From: Malania oleifera
Lineage: Eukaryota > Streptophyta > Magnoliopsida > Santalales > Ximeniaceae
Length of the DNA stretch: 64,000 nucleotides
Assembly: GCF_029873635.1 (NCBI RefSeq)
Contig: NC_080417.1
Span: 31,298,214-31,362,213 of the forward strand
Direction of reading: 5' to 3'
Below the pieces are notes generated by a model. The model had not been told where the DNA came from. It made no database searches and saw only the letters and a program-made list of their open reading frames with translations. Below, one piece after another: positions 11,307-22,115 of the stretch; positions within the stretch are counted from its first letter, which is position 1, and each line of letters opens with the position of its first letter. The translations under genes were made by a program, and so were the position numbers.

Positions 11307-12606
11307 TTATTTGGGGCCTTTAAAACTTTATCAATATAAAAATGTAATCTGTTTCTTCTCTATTCTTTTTTGCTTAAATAGTATGAGGTTGCTTTCTCAT
11401 GAAAAATATTTTTCATTTTTATTTTTAATTTTACTTTTTATTTTTCCAAAATTCTTATTCAAAATGTTATAAATAGAGTTTGTTCAATTTTTTAAAATAG
11501 TTTTTTTTATTTTTTTAAAAAATTAAGTTAATTATTAAAAAAAAAATAACTTATTTGTGTAGTTTTTGAGATGATGGATTTTAAGATTTAGGTTTAAATT
11601 TGTGTAAATTTGAAAGAAAGTCAATACATAACTTAAGCAAATGAATCAAAGTCCAACATCTTTTAATTTTTAGTTTTAAAAGATAGTATATTTTATTTTA
11701 CTTTGATACACCTCTTGTTCCTCTTTTTAATATTTTTTTTTTTGAAAAAAAATAACAGCTACATATACAGATATTTTAATTTTTTAAATAGAATGGAAAA
11801 CCTCTTTCTATAATTAGTATTTAGCTGCAGCACTGCAATTTTTTGTAGTTATTGGTAGGATTTTGAGGAGTTGCCAGCAGCCTAGAAAAAGAAAAAAAAT
11901 GAAAAATATGTGTTGATGTAATTATATTTTTCTGTTGGTTAATTTATTTTTTATTTGTAAATTTTATTTTGAATGTGTGAAAGAAGGAGGATTTTTTTTT
12001 TGGAATAATATAAATAAAAAAGTATATTGACTTCTCATGGATTTTGACAAAATATTGTGAGTCCCTATCCCTCCTTACATTTCAAGAAATTTCATTGACC
12101 TTCCTATTTGAAAAACACACACACACATTTCTTCCTGTACGCTCGAAAAATTTTCATGTACCTTCCTAGAGATTCGGTTTTTTAGATGATGATAAATTAA
12201 AATAGGAGGCATAAGTGTCTCAAAAATTAGAAGTTTAAAGGCATCATTGTAATTTTTAAAACTTCAAGAAGGACCTATATTTTTTTTTCTCAAAATTGAA
12301 TAAGTCGGTAAAAAATTTAGAACTTTTGAGAAAAAGGTAGATCTTTTTTTTATCAAATCTAAGGAAAGAGTTATTAAAAATAAAAATAAAAACCTTATGT
12401 GCCACAGATACTGTGCTTTTTGTACCAAAATTATGTTATTTATGCTTTTGCAGACTCAAACTACTTAAGCAACACATTCTTAGAGGGAGGGGCATGTTGT
12501 CCTGTGGAGTCGGGCTGAGACCATTACACCATGGCATGGAAGTGTTTGTGTTATTTATTCGTGGCACATGTCCACATGATACCAAAGGAAAGCAAGATAC
12601 ATGAGT
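10922..12606. other. AT-rich intergenic stretch, nothing recognised
   Basis: No coding signal was found on either strand. It contains a (CTTT)n array at about 11,270-11,306, several T-runs and a short CA run at 12,118. The part from 12,400 to 12,601 is more balanced in composition and may be the flank of the pararetrovirus relic interrupted by the next element, but I recognise no domain in it. Confidence 0.6.
11270..11306. repeat. (CTTT)n microsatellite
   Basis: Eight or nine tetranucleotide units in a row. The F/L/S-rich open frame over it is a by-product. Confidence 0.9.
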
Positions 12607-12798
12607 TGTTAGGAATTAACAATAAAATCTCAAAACCTGTGAGAAACAAAATAGAGAAAGAATACATGTCAAAGAAAAAATAAAAATCAATCACACGCAT
12701 AAGACAATATTTACGTGATTTAGTAATTTTGCCTACGTCCACGGAGTTGTAGAGATTTCACAATTATCAAAAAGAAAATACAGAGAGTGCAGCGGTAC

Positions 12799-12839
<41 letters not shown>

Positions 12840-13041
12840 TGTGACCGTTAATCAACCATAATCACCATAATGGTGTTTTTATATCCTGTGCACAGCAATG
12901 GGCTACAAAAAATGGGCCTATAAAATTTTTCAGCCCAAGCCGCAAAGCTCATGGACTAAGCCTTAGGATAGAAATCTCTTATTAAAGAAAGGTCGGATCA
13001 TCATCCAGATCAAACGCAATTAGGCTCTACAAAGCCCAACA
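12607..13041 (-). mobile_element. 3' LTR of element H
   Basis: 435 bp, tgttaggaattaac...aaagcccaaca. It contains a (CT)n run at about 12,803-12,833. A purine-rich stretch (minus strand aagtgggagatt) abuts it at 13,042, as expected for the polypurine tract. Confidence 0.92.
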
Positions 13042-13129
13042 AATCTCCCACTTGGAGACTAGTTCAATCACCAATATCAACTACAATCCTACAAAGGAAC
13101 AATCCCTCATTCCTGCAACTTATCCTCCT

Positions 13130-13803
13130 GTCCTCAAGCTAGAAGACCAACTGAAGTTGCACACAGTTTCAGCTTCTCAATAGTGACACCCTTAGTCAAT
13201 ATGTCTACTGGGTTCTTAGATCCATAGATTTTCTCAAGTATTACCAGCTTATCTTCAACAAGGTAATGAATGAAGTGGTATTTTGTCTGTATATGTTTCA
13301 ACTTTGAATGAAAAGCCTAATTTTTTAGCAAGAAAAATTACACTCTAACTGTTACTGTGTAGAATGCACATCTTCTGCGTCTTACCCAATTCGTTTAAGA
13401 AACCATATAGCCAAATCATCTCCTTTTCAGCTTCTGTTTCTGCAACATACTCAACTTCTGTAGTAAACAAAGTAACAATCTTTTGTAGATTTGAAGCCCA
13501 AGATATAGCTGTACCACCCAGAATAAATACAAACCCCATAATACTCTTTCTACTATCATTATCACCAGCAAAATCAGCGTCTACATAACCCTGCAGTTTC
13601 AAACTTGCACCCCTGAAGCAAAGACATGTATCTAATGAACCCCTCAGATATCTCAGAATCCACTTGACTGCCTCCCAATGCTGCTTTCCTGGCCTACTCA
13701 TGAATCTGCTCACAACTTCCGTTGCATGTGCAATGTCTGGCCTTGTACACACCATAGCACACATCAAGCTTCCAATAGCTGAGGCATAGGGTACCTTGCT
13801 CAT
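13130..13803 (-). pseudogene. RNase H domain of element H
   Basis: The main frame (13,345-13,803) opens MSKVPYASAIGSLMCAMV and includes GKQHWEAVKWILRYLRGS, GYVDADFAGDNDSRKS and LFTTEVEYVAETEAEKEMIW. In active copies the last motif is LSTTEAEY. The GYVDADFAGD aspartates and the EVEY glutamate are kept. After a break near 13,344 the tail continues in another frame with an ADILTK-like motif (PVDMLTKGVTIEKL, 13,150-13,230). It is the C-terminal part of the copia polyprotein. Confidence 0.85.
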
Positions 13804-13833
13804 ATGGTCGCTTTCTTCTTCTATCTTTGGTGA

Positions 13834-14650
13834 CTATTCTTTGCTTTGTTTGGAATGACTACCCAAGGGTGTGCTCATTGGTTTGGCTTCATTCATGTTG
13901 AACCTGTTGAGAATTTTCTTCACATACTCTGAGTGTGAAAGCTTCAATGTACCATTAGCCTTGTCTCTAATGATTCTCATACCAAGGATTTGCTTTGTAG
14001 CTCCCAAATCCTTCATTGCAAACTGTTTTGACAATTGCTTCTTCAAATTGTTAATCTCCTCAATGTAAGACCCTACAATGAGCATGTCATCTACATACAA
14101 AAATAGAATGATGTAAGAATTGTCAAAGAACTTAACATAGCAACAGTTATTAGTTTCACATCTCTTGAACCCAATTTTATGCATAAAGCTGTCAAATTTC
14201 TTATACCACTGTCTTGGAGCTTGTTTTAAGTCATATAAGCTCTTTCTCAGTTTACAAACTAGATTCTTTTGTCCCTGGATAGCGAACCCTTCAGGCCGAA
14301 TCATGTAAATGTCTTCCTCCAAGTCACCATGAAAAAATGTCGCATTCACATCTAACTGCTCAACATGTAAGTTTTCTATAGCCAACATTCCCAGTACCAG
14401 TCTAATTGTTGACATCTTCACAATTGGAGAAAATATTTTTATAAATTCAATGCCCTCCTTCTGCTAGAATCCTTTTACAACTAATATGGCCTTGTAATGC
14501 TTGCTACCATTATGCTTATTCTTTATTCTATATACTCACTTGTTGTGCAAAGCCTTCTTCCCTACTGGCAATTTAGTAAGTTTCCATGTCTGATTCACCA
14601 ACAAGGAATCCATCTCATCCTTTATGGCTAACTACCACTTGCTTGAATTT
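13834..14650 (-). pseudogene. Copia reverse transcriptase (RVT_2 type) of element H
   Basis: The N-terminal part (14,422-14,650) holds the W*KLTKLPVGKKAL region with stops. The longer frame (13,834-14,421) holds HVEQLDVNATFFHGDLEE, LYDLKQAPRQWYKKFDSF, LFLYVDDMLIVG (catalytic YVDD kept) and MKDLGATKQILGMRI, ending LGSHSKQSKE before a stop. This is the canonical copia RT. It copies element RNA into DNA in virus-like particles; this copy cannot make a full polyprotein. Confidence 0.9.
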
Positions 14651-14655
14651 TCATC

Positions 14656-15144
14656 CTACAAGGCTTTATTATAACACTCAAGCTCACCACCATCAGTCAA
14701 CATGAGATAATTTAGAGCGCGTGAATAACGCTGTGGAGGTCTAATGGTCCTGTAAGATCTATAAACCGCAGCTACAAGTGTACTCTGATCTACCTGTGAT
14801 TCTACACTCTTCTTATCATTTTCACCCCTATCCTGGACAGTACTTTTATTCAACTCATCTAAGTTAACATATTCAGATTTCTTCTGATCTATCTCTGTGA
14901 CATCTAGCACTATAGTTAACCTGTCATTGTACATAACCTGTTCATTAAATATCACATTTCTACTTCTAATGATTTTTCTGTTTTGTTCATCTCAATACCG
15001 ATAGCCAAATTTCTCATCACCATAGTTAATGAAAAAACATATTTTAGACTTTGCATCAAGTTTACTACGCACATCAGAATCTATATGAACATAAGAAACA
15101 CAACCAAAAACTTTTAAATGGGAAAATTTTACCTCTTTATTGCT
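14656..15144 (-). pseudogene. Integrase C-terminus and RT linker of element H
   Basis: The frame at 14,656-14,955 carries an acidic, low-complexity linker with YRSYRTIRPPQRYSRALNY. This matches the variable spacer between integrase and RT in copia polyproteins. The stretch 14,956-15,144 carries the end of integrase with stops. No catalytic residue is expected here. Confidence 0.65.
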
Positions 15145-16170
15145 TCAAACCTCTTCAGGAAGTCTGAAATGCATAGGAACTAAAGGTCCTCGATTTATCA
15201 AGTAAGCTACAATATTAACCGCATCAACCCAAAAAGTTTTTGGTAGTTCAGCATGCAACCTCATACTCCTAGCACGCTCATTGAGAGTTCTGTTCATGCA
15301 CTCAACCACATCATTTTGGTGTGGTGTCCCAAGAATGATCTTCTCCCTCCTGATTCCATGTGCAACACAATACTCACCAAACTCTCCATCTATGTACTCT
15401 CCTCTATTGTCTGACCTCAAACATTTTACTTTCAAACCCGTCTCTATCTCAACCATAGCCTTCCACTTCTTAAAAGTTTCAAATACATCAGATTTATTTT
15501 TCAAAAAATAAACTCATATCTTTCTAGTCAAGTCATCAATGAAAGTAATGTAATACCTTGAACCTCCAAGGGATGCAACCGGAGAAGGCCCCCACAAATC
15601 AGTGTGCACTAACTCCAATTTTCTAGCCTTTAGTGTCCTGCTAGTTTTCAAAAAACTCACCCTTTTATGCTTTCCTAAGATGTAGCTTTCACACAAGTCA
15701 AAATCAACGGACTTCAATTCTAGTAGTTTCCCTTTTGACAGCAGCATTTTCATCCATTTCTCACTCATGTGACCAAGTCTGCGATGCCATAAGCTCGTAT
15801 CAGTACTTGCTTCAGCAACTACAATTATATCTCTTGGACTTGAGGTCATGTATAGAGTACCAGACTTCTTTCCATGAGCCAATACTCTGGCTCCCTTTGT
15901 AACCTTCCAGGTGCCACCAGAAAACAACATTGCATTCCCTTCATCATCAAGTTGTCTGAGAGAAATCAGATTCCTTCTCAAGATAGGAATATGTCGTACC
16001 TTCTCCAATAACCAAACAGACCTATTGGGAAATGACATCCAAATGTTTCCTATACCCACGACATCCAAGGTTGTACCATCAGCCCAATACACCTTACCAA
16101 AATCACCTGCTACATAGTTTTGTATGATTTCATAATGTGAAGTGGTATGAAACGAAGCTCCTAAGTCCAA
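15145..16170 (-). pseudogene. Protease end, pre-integrase and integrase of element H
   Basis: The frame at 15,514-16,170 begins DLGASFHTTSHYE, the protease core in which DSGAS has become DLGAS, so the catalytic site is altered. It then shows SLWHRRLGHMSEKWM and LCESYILGKHKR, the HHCC zinc region in which one Cys (CESC) is now Tyr, and LELVHTDLWGPSP with the first catalytic Asp. The frame at 15,145-15,504 continues with CLRSDNRGEYIDGEF (second Asp) and TPHQNDVVECMNRTLNERAR (Glu kept). A stop near 15,512 separates the two frames. Confidence 0.88.
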
Positions 16171-17039
16171 AACCTAATCAACAAGTGGACTGTCTACTGT
16201 AAGAAGTAATGCATCTTGTACCTCTTTTGTTACAGCATTAGCAAAGTCGTCATCATTCTTCTTATTAATACTTTTGCATTACCTCCTAAAATGACCCGTT
16301 TTCCCACAGTTTCAGCATTGTCCTTTTTGGCCAAATCTAAATTTACTTCTATTCCGATTATAATTTTTGGATTTTGATCTACCCCAATCAAAATTTTGGT
16401 CATTTCCTCTACCTTTTGTCTCAAGGTTTAGGGTAGAACTAGATCCTGAGGTTTCACCTGCATCTCTTCTGTAAATCTTCTCAGCCAGAATTAAATCTCA
16501 TATATCATTGTACTTCAATTTTTATTTTCTTGTAGAGTTGCTTACTACCATCCTCATTGCCTCCCAACTGTTTGGAAAAGAAGCCAAAATGATCAATGCA
16601 TGAATCTCATCATCAAAATCAATTTTTACAAACGACAATTGATTTGTGATAGTGTTAAACTCATTCAAATGTTATGCTACTAATGCATTCTCTGCCATCT
16701 TCAAAATAAACAGTTTTTTCATCAGATGTACCTTGTTACTTGCTGACGGTTTTTCATACATACCAGACAAAGCCTTCATCATATCTTCTATGGTCTTCTC
16801 CTTCACAACGTTGTGTGCAACAAAACTAGACAGATTAATCTAATAACTCCCAGTACCTGTGTTTCGAGGAGAGTCCATTCCTCGTCCTTTATAGTAGCAG
16901 GTTTTTCTCTTAGAAGCGGAAGATGCATCCTCTTCCCATAGAGATAATCCTCAATTTGCATCCTCCAGAATCCAAAGTCTGTGCCATCAAACTTTTCTAT
17001 TCTAGACGACTTTCCTGCTTCCTCTGCCATTTCTCCCAC
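16171..17039 (-). pseudogene. Copia gag of element H
   Basis: The ATG at 17,039 opens MGEMAEEAGKSSRIEKFD, followed by TDFGFWRMQIEDYL, a typical Tnt1-group gag start. A frameshift near 16,830 ends this frame early. The following UBN2-type region (16,430-16,800) is readable in another frame. The zinc knuckle near 16,270-16,320 (CX2CX4HX4C) has two stops inside it. The stretch before the protease (16,171-16,229) also holds a stop. Confidence 0.8.
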
Positions 17040-17257
17040 TCAAACGTAACGCTAAGCTTTGATACCAGTTGTTCGGTGGTCCAGGACCTTCTTAACCCCA
17101 AAAGCTAGCTCATGGGGTGAGGCTTTCCCTCACACTTAATAACTGACCACCAAGCCCTTCCACAATCGATGTAAGATAACCCCAACAATCTCCCCCTCAC
17201 ACATCAGTTTCCAAATCGGTGGCCCCACGTACCCGACATCCTGGAGAGAATGTTAAA

Positions 17258-17274
17258 CCATGGCTCTGATACCA
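17258..17274 (-). other. Primer-binding site of element H
   Basis: Minus-strand TGGTATCAGAGCCATGG lies two bases inside the 5' LTR end. It is a perfect match to the usual complement of the initiator tRNA-Met 3' end. Confidence 0.9.
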
Positions 17275-17276
17275 GT

Positions 17277-17700
17277 TGTTGGGAATTAACAACAAATTCC
17301 CAAAAACTGTGAGAAAAAAATAGAGAAAGAATACAAGCCAAAGAAAAAAAAATCAATCACACGCACAAGACAATATTTATGTGGTTCGGCAATTTTGCCT
17401 ACGTCCACGGAGTTGCAGGAATTTCACTATTATCAGGAAGAAAATACAGAGAGTGCGGCTATACAATACTCTCTCTCTCTCTCTCACTCTCTCACAAAGT
17501 GTGACCACTAATCAACCCTAATCACCATAACAATGATTTTATAGCCTGTGCACAGCAATGGGCTACAAAAACGGGCCCAAAAAATTTTTCGACTCAAGCC
17601 GCAGCGCTCATGCACTAAGCCTTATGATAGAAATCTCTCATTAAAGAAAGGTCCGGTTATCATTCAGATCGAACGCAACAAGGCTCCACAAAGCCCAACA
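17277..17700 (-). mobile_element. 5' LTR of element H
   Basis: 424 bp, tgttgggaattaac...aaagcccaaca, followed by target duplication tgagt. A shorter (CT)n run than in the other LTR accounts for most of the length difference. Confidence 0.92.
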
Positions 17701-17751
17701 TGAGTTTTAAAAGAAATCATATGCAATCTAAGTATGTCACATTTTAGCTAG

Positions 17752-18190
17752 GCTGCACCCCAATAATAGTCACTAGTGTCAATCTATAGGATTCTTTTGG
17801 CTTTATTAAGAATCTAAAGTCGTGGCAACTTCATGGTAATCCCTTTAAGTGATTTCACCACTTATGCGTGCTTGGATTCCAAATAGGGCACATCTTTCTT
17901 TTTCAAAAGTTGATGGAGAGGTGCTGTATAGATTGTTAGCTTTGGAACAAAGTTTGTTATATAATTGACTATGCCAAGTAATTGTTGCAATTGCTTTGTT
18001 GTCATCTAGTTGTCTTGAAAGGCGTTGATTTGTGTAGATTAATGTGGTTGCAACTTGTACTTTCCTTAGCTAATCTTCATTCCACAAAATTCGATTACTT
18101 TAATACCAATTATCATTTTCTTTTCTAACAGCATGATTCCATAGTGTGTCACAATTAAGAAGTATCATAAAGCTTGTTAATTATAAAGTC
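17752..18190 (-). pseudogene. Endogenous pararetrovirus (Caulimoviridae-like) RT/RNase H relic
   Basis: One minus-strand frame from 18,146 to 17,752 (about 130 codons) has six in-frame stops but no internal frameshift. It shows, in order, HYGIMLLEKKM, VIEFCGMKIS, LLGIVNYITNFVPKL, APLHQLLKKKD and IDTSDYYWGA. This string of motifs (thumb of the RT, then the start of RNase H) is characteristic of plant pararetroviruses such as florendo-, petu- and badnaviruses. It differs from the [15 protein letters not shown] motif of gypsy elements. Similarity seems to extend a little upstream in a shifted frame to 18,190. No movement protein, coat protein or catalytic YxDD was found nearby. It is a decayed fragment, not an infectious genome. 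Confidence 0.7.
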
Positions 18191-18220
18191 ATTTTGGGAA
18201 ACTTTGGTAGCTTCTAGCTA

Positions 18221-18240
18221 CCATGGCTCTGATTCCATTG
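18221..18240 (-). other. PBS-like sequence
   Basis: Minus-strand TGGAATCAGAGCCATGG differs at one position from the initiator tRNA-Met complement found in element H. It could be the primer site of the pararetrovirus relic or of another lost LTR element. A string 'agtcattttgggaaa' occurs on both sides of it (about 18,187 and 18,257). Confidence 0.4.
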
Positions 18241-18249
18241 GTTTTGAAT

Positions 18250-18665
18250 GATTTTAAGTCATTTTGGGAAAATTTGACTTAAAACTGATAATATTTTATT
18301 TTTCAAATTCACTTAAAAAACCCACGAATGTGAATGCATGTTTAAAATGTAAATGAATGAACAAACTAACCTTAATAATTTTTTCCGCTCTTTTGTTCTC
18401 TTGATGTCACATGAATTCTTAGGGTTCGTAAGGATTGAAGTTTTTGTTTAGGAAAAGAAAAGAAAAGAAAAGAAAAATAAGGAAATTCACTCTCCATAAC
18501 ATTATCTCTCTATCAAATACTATTAACTTAAAATTTTTTAATATAATTAAAAATTAAGAAAGATCAAATATTAATGATGTGCAAAATAAAAATTCTCTTT
18601 TTTAATTTGACATGTTATCTTTTCTTTTCTCTCTTTTTTCTTAATAGCCAAGCATAAATAAATAA

Positions 18666-18707
<42 letters not shown>

Positions 18708-20289
18708 TTTATCTTTTCCTTTTCTTTCCTCCAATGCTTTTCAAGCTTTAATAATCCCCAAATACTTATAATAGTAGAGATGGATATATATTTCCATGAT
18801 CAATGGTCAACTCAATTTAAATGTAGCCTTGGTTAATTATTATTACTTAGAAATGGAATGAATCGATTGTGGAACAATAATTCAGTTTTCATTCGGTTCC
18901 TATATGTTAAACATGGTCAATAATTTTTCATTTTTTTTTCAAGTTTACGTGATTCAAAATTCAAATATATTTGTTCATCTTCTATACGCTTGCCAGCTAA
19001 GGATGAGTGCTCCAATTCATGGTTTTTTAAAAATTATATTTAGTCTAAAGAAATAACTGTAAAGAAAACGAATGATAGTTGAAGAGTATTTAAATTTGAT
19101 TCCAAGAACATTTATAATTAATTATAAAAATGCTTTGAGTAATTATAGATGGTTATTGAGATATTTTATGACAAAGTAATTATATGGATGCTTCAAGTAG
19201 TTTAAAATTTGGATTAAAGACAGAAAAACCCCTTTCTCAAATTAGAATTTAGAGATGAGAGCTAAGCAATGAAGCCCCTCAACCCAGTTCACACGGATTG
19301 GGCCCATTGAAAATTGGGCCAAACCAGGTAAGCAATTCGGCCCAGTGGAGAGGTTGGGCCATTTTTTGAGTATGATAAGTACCTTTTTGAGTAATTCAAA
19401 CTATAAAAATTACTTTTTGTGCTTCAAAGACTGTTGCCATTACATCCCAATCATCAAATGTAAAATATTTTTATTTTATTTTATATATAAAATTTAAGTT
19501 TTCAAATAATTATTCATTCATAATCATAAAGTGTTTATATTATTAATTTAGACAGAGAAGAAGAACGCTAATAAAATAAAATAAAAAATTCATTACATTA
19601 TTCTAAAAATGGATACACTTTTCAATTCTCCTTAGCAAATTTTTATATTACATTCCATAATTAACTTATTTGTAATTTATTAAAAATCTCTCTCGGCATA
19701 CATAATAAAAATTAGTCATCCAATAATTTAAGATTTAATATATAAAAAAATAACAATTTAGAATTCATTTCAAATTTGGATATAATAAAATAATTGAACA
19801 TTCCAAAATATTTTATGGAATTTCATAAAATATTGATAGAAATTTGAGAATCGTTTATTGAAACCAAACCCCAAACAAAAAGTCACTTTTTAATTACATA
19901 GTATTATGATTTTTGTATATTTGGAATCTGATTTAAAATAATTTCATATAAACACATTATATCACACATTCAATCCCTAAACAAAGAAAATGCAAATATT
20001 CAGTACATAACATTATATCGAAAAGATGAATACAGTTAATTATGGTGCTCCTAATTGCACATTATCAAGAATCACATCAATAAGTATTGTTTCCTAACCC
20101 TTCGCCCGGAGTTGTTCATATCATGGATTGTTGGGAGTGTGATTGAAATATGACATTTTATTTCTTTGGATTTGACCAAGGTTTAAGATAAACAACTTGA
20201 AATTTGTGTTGGATTTTATGGAAATGACTTCCAATATGTTTAGAACCTTCAAAATAAATCAATTTCTTAGAACCTTCAAAATAACTCAG
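18250..20289. other. AT-rich intergenic stretch
   Basis: No coding region was recognised. It contains an AAAAG array (about 18,451-18,476), a TA array (about 18,667-18,707) and, at 19,296-19,360, four closely spaced TGGGCC/GGCCCA motifs. Those motifs are known as site II elements in plant housekeeping promoters, but no gene start is visible near them. Confidence 0.55.
18667..18707. repeat. (TA)n microsatellite
   Basis: About 20 TA units, preceded by AAAT repeats. Confidence 0.9.
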
Positions 20290-20520
20290 CTTCAACACTT
20301 TTTTTGTCATTAAAAGTGGCTTTTAGTAACGAAGAAAGAAGTTATCGCTAAGAACATAGGGTTAAAGGCCTTTTTGCGATGACTTCTATAACTTCGTCGC
20401 TAAAAGTGATAAAAAAAGAGTGAATTTTTTTTAAGCATTGGACGAAATTTTTTTGGCTACATATTGAGTATCCATCGTGAACAAAAAAAAAATTTCGTTG
20501 CTAAAACCCCTTAGAAGACG
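20290..20520. repeat. Subterminal-repeat zone of a possible DNA transposon
   Basis: Variants of CTTCGTCGCTAAAAG occur in both orientations: ttagtaacgaag at about 20,314, ttatcgctaag at 20,341, cttcgtcgctaaaag at 20,393 and tttcgttgctaaaac at 20,493. Such inverted and direct short repeats are common near the ends of plant CACTA and Mutator-like elements. I could not find the matching terminal inverted repeats or a target duplication, so the class is open. Confidence 0.35.
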
Positions 20521-20582
20521 ACTAAAACACAATGTCATTTTGGGGTTAAATTAAAAGCCCTAATTCATTTCACTGTTCCAAT

Positions 20583-20795
20583 TTGTCCCCATACTTCACT
20601 GTTCACCTGCGGCAATGTCCCCTTGCACCTCCATTGTCGCCTACTCCGTCGTGGTCTTCTCCATCATCGCCTGCTCCTCTGGCGTCTCCTCCTCCTCTGT
20701 CGTCGCCTGCGCCTCCATCCGACTTGTCATCCATTGTCGGGTGCTTTGTGCTTTTCTGGAGGCTGCAAGGTGAGTTTCAGGTTCTACTCTGTTAA
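20583..20795 (+). other. Ser/Pro-rich open frame of doubtful coding value
   Basis: A 70-codon frame begins with a TTG-type start and is almost entirely Ser, Pro, Ala and Leu until GCFVLFWRLQGEFQ. The segment is clearly less AT-rich than its surroundings and ends near 'gcaag|gtgagt' at about 20,768, a good plant 5' splice site. It may be a first-exon or captured-gene piece carried with the repeat zone just upstream. I recognise no domain. Confidence 0.25.
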
Positions 20796-20929
20796 GTAAT
20801 CTTGCATTTCCACAAGCAGATTTCCTTATAAAGCAGGTTCCTTCGATTCCGTGTTGAAATCCCTAGAGAATCCCCTTGGAGAATCCCTTTTCCTGCTACT
20901 TCTGTGTTGTAATTCCTTGTGTACTACCT

Positions 20930-20992
20930 TGACCCAACGGTAAGGTGAGGGCAATGTAGCGGTAGGTGCCAAGATTTAAATTCCACCTCGAT

Positions 20993-21045
<53 letters not shown>

Positions 21046-21046
21046 T
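20930..21046 (+). mobile_element. Decayed tRNA-derived SINE-like segment with GT/AT tail
   Basis: 'ttgacccaacggtaaggt' (about 20,930) resembles the box A region of plant SINEs (tggcccagtggtaaggt type). 'gatttaaattcc' about 40 bp downstream looks like a deaminated box B (ggttcgaatcc). A (GT)n(AT)n tract follows directly at 20,997-21,046. No target duplication was found. Confidence 0.35.
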
Positions 21047-21463
21047 TATTCATACTATAAAAGAAAGTGAAAGCGGTGTTCAATCTATACTTTTTCCCCA
21101 AATTAAAAAAAAAAAAATCCTCCTCTCACAGATTCATTGATAAAGCAAAATTTTTAAACTACGAGCAAATCAGTAAATTGATAAGTTTTTAGATAATTGT
21201 GTGAGTACGATTTTTCCATATTTTTTGCAGTCATACAGAACTACTGAAAGTTGTAGAGCTAGTGTCTAACGGGTAGACGTTTGAATGAGTTAAAATGTCC
21301 TCCATCAAGTCGTCATTTAAAATAAATTATAATTTTTCATTAAAAGCTATTTTATGTCAAATAAAAAATTTTCAATCTTAAATTTTTGATAAAAAAAAAA
21401 TAAGAACTAAAAAATAAAATCACTCTCAATTTATCATAAATAATTCCTCTCCTGAATGAGAGA
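21047..21463. other. AT-rich stretch, nothing recognised
   Basis: No coding region or repeat structure beyond A-runs. It is the left flank of the Cassandra element. Confidence 0.5.
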
Positions 21464-21516
21464 TTTATTATGATACCCCGTAAAAGAAAAACTTAAAGGG
21501 ATTATATGTTACTATA

Positions 21517-22115
21517 TGTTAGAAATACTAATAATATAAAATGATAAATTTACAAATAAAAAATAAAAAAATAAATCATGATTCACAGATAAATTGAAGT
21601 ACGGATATCTCGTTTTCTGTAAGGAGATTCAAGCCCTCTGCGGTTTATTGGCTTAACCTATGAATTAGTGCAGCAGATTTCCTCAAGACTTGTCTCCCTC
21701 AAGATACAACAGTCCGATTTGAATTGTATGACTCTCTCCAATTCTGCACAAACAGAGGAATCCAAAATTCCACAAAAATACATATTTCTTTACTTGTCAA
21801 ACTCTCTAAATTCAAGATAAGAATTATATGATGAGAATGAAAAGAATAAATTGGTATATTGTGCTAATACTTTAAGGATCTATTTATAGGTACAAAATGA
21901 CCTTTCATTTTCCATGTACTTAATAAATAAGTTATGTATATATTAAGTAAATACATACTTAGATCCAAGGTAAATTCATATAATTAATTATGCATTTATA
22001 AAATACATGAATGAATGACCATAATTAAATGTGGATGTATCACCTAATCAAAGGTACATCTTCATTTTTCCAAGATAAAATAATAATATTAAAATGATAT
22101 TAAAATACACTAACA
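21517..22115 (-). mobile_element. 3' LTR of element I
   Basis: 599 bp, tgttagaaatactaat...taaaatacactaaca. It matches the LTR at 24,699 along its length; that one is about 20 bp longer through a short internal repetition near its end. Confidence 0.85.

Larger units (their letters stand above)
12607..17700 (-). mobile_element. Full-length dead Tnt1-like copia element (element H)
   Basis: LTRs lie at 12,607-13,041 and 17,277-17,700, with a perfect 5-bp target duplication tgagt at 12,602-12,606 and 17,701-17,705. On the minus strand the order is 5' LTR (right), PBS, gag, protease, integrase, RT, RNase H, PPT, 3' LTR: the copia order. By eye the LTRs differ at about one base in ten over their first 150 bp, so it is not recent. 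All coding blocks carry stops or shifts. It is inserted next to the pararetrovirus relic. Confidence 0.92.

Noticed and set aside
13364..17108. Plus-strand frames across element H
   Set aside because: All are antisense shadows of gag and pol motifs on the minus strand.
18221..18240. Start of a further complete LTR element based on the PBS-like site
   Set aside because: No LTR edge TG...CA or second LTR could be matched around it; kept only as a PBS-like site.
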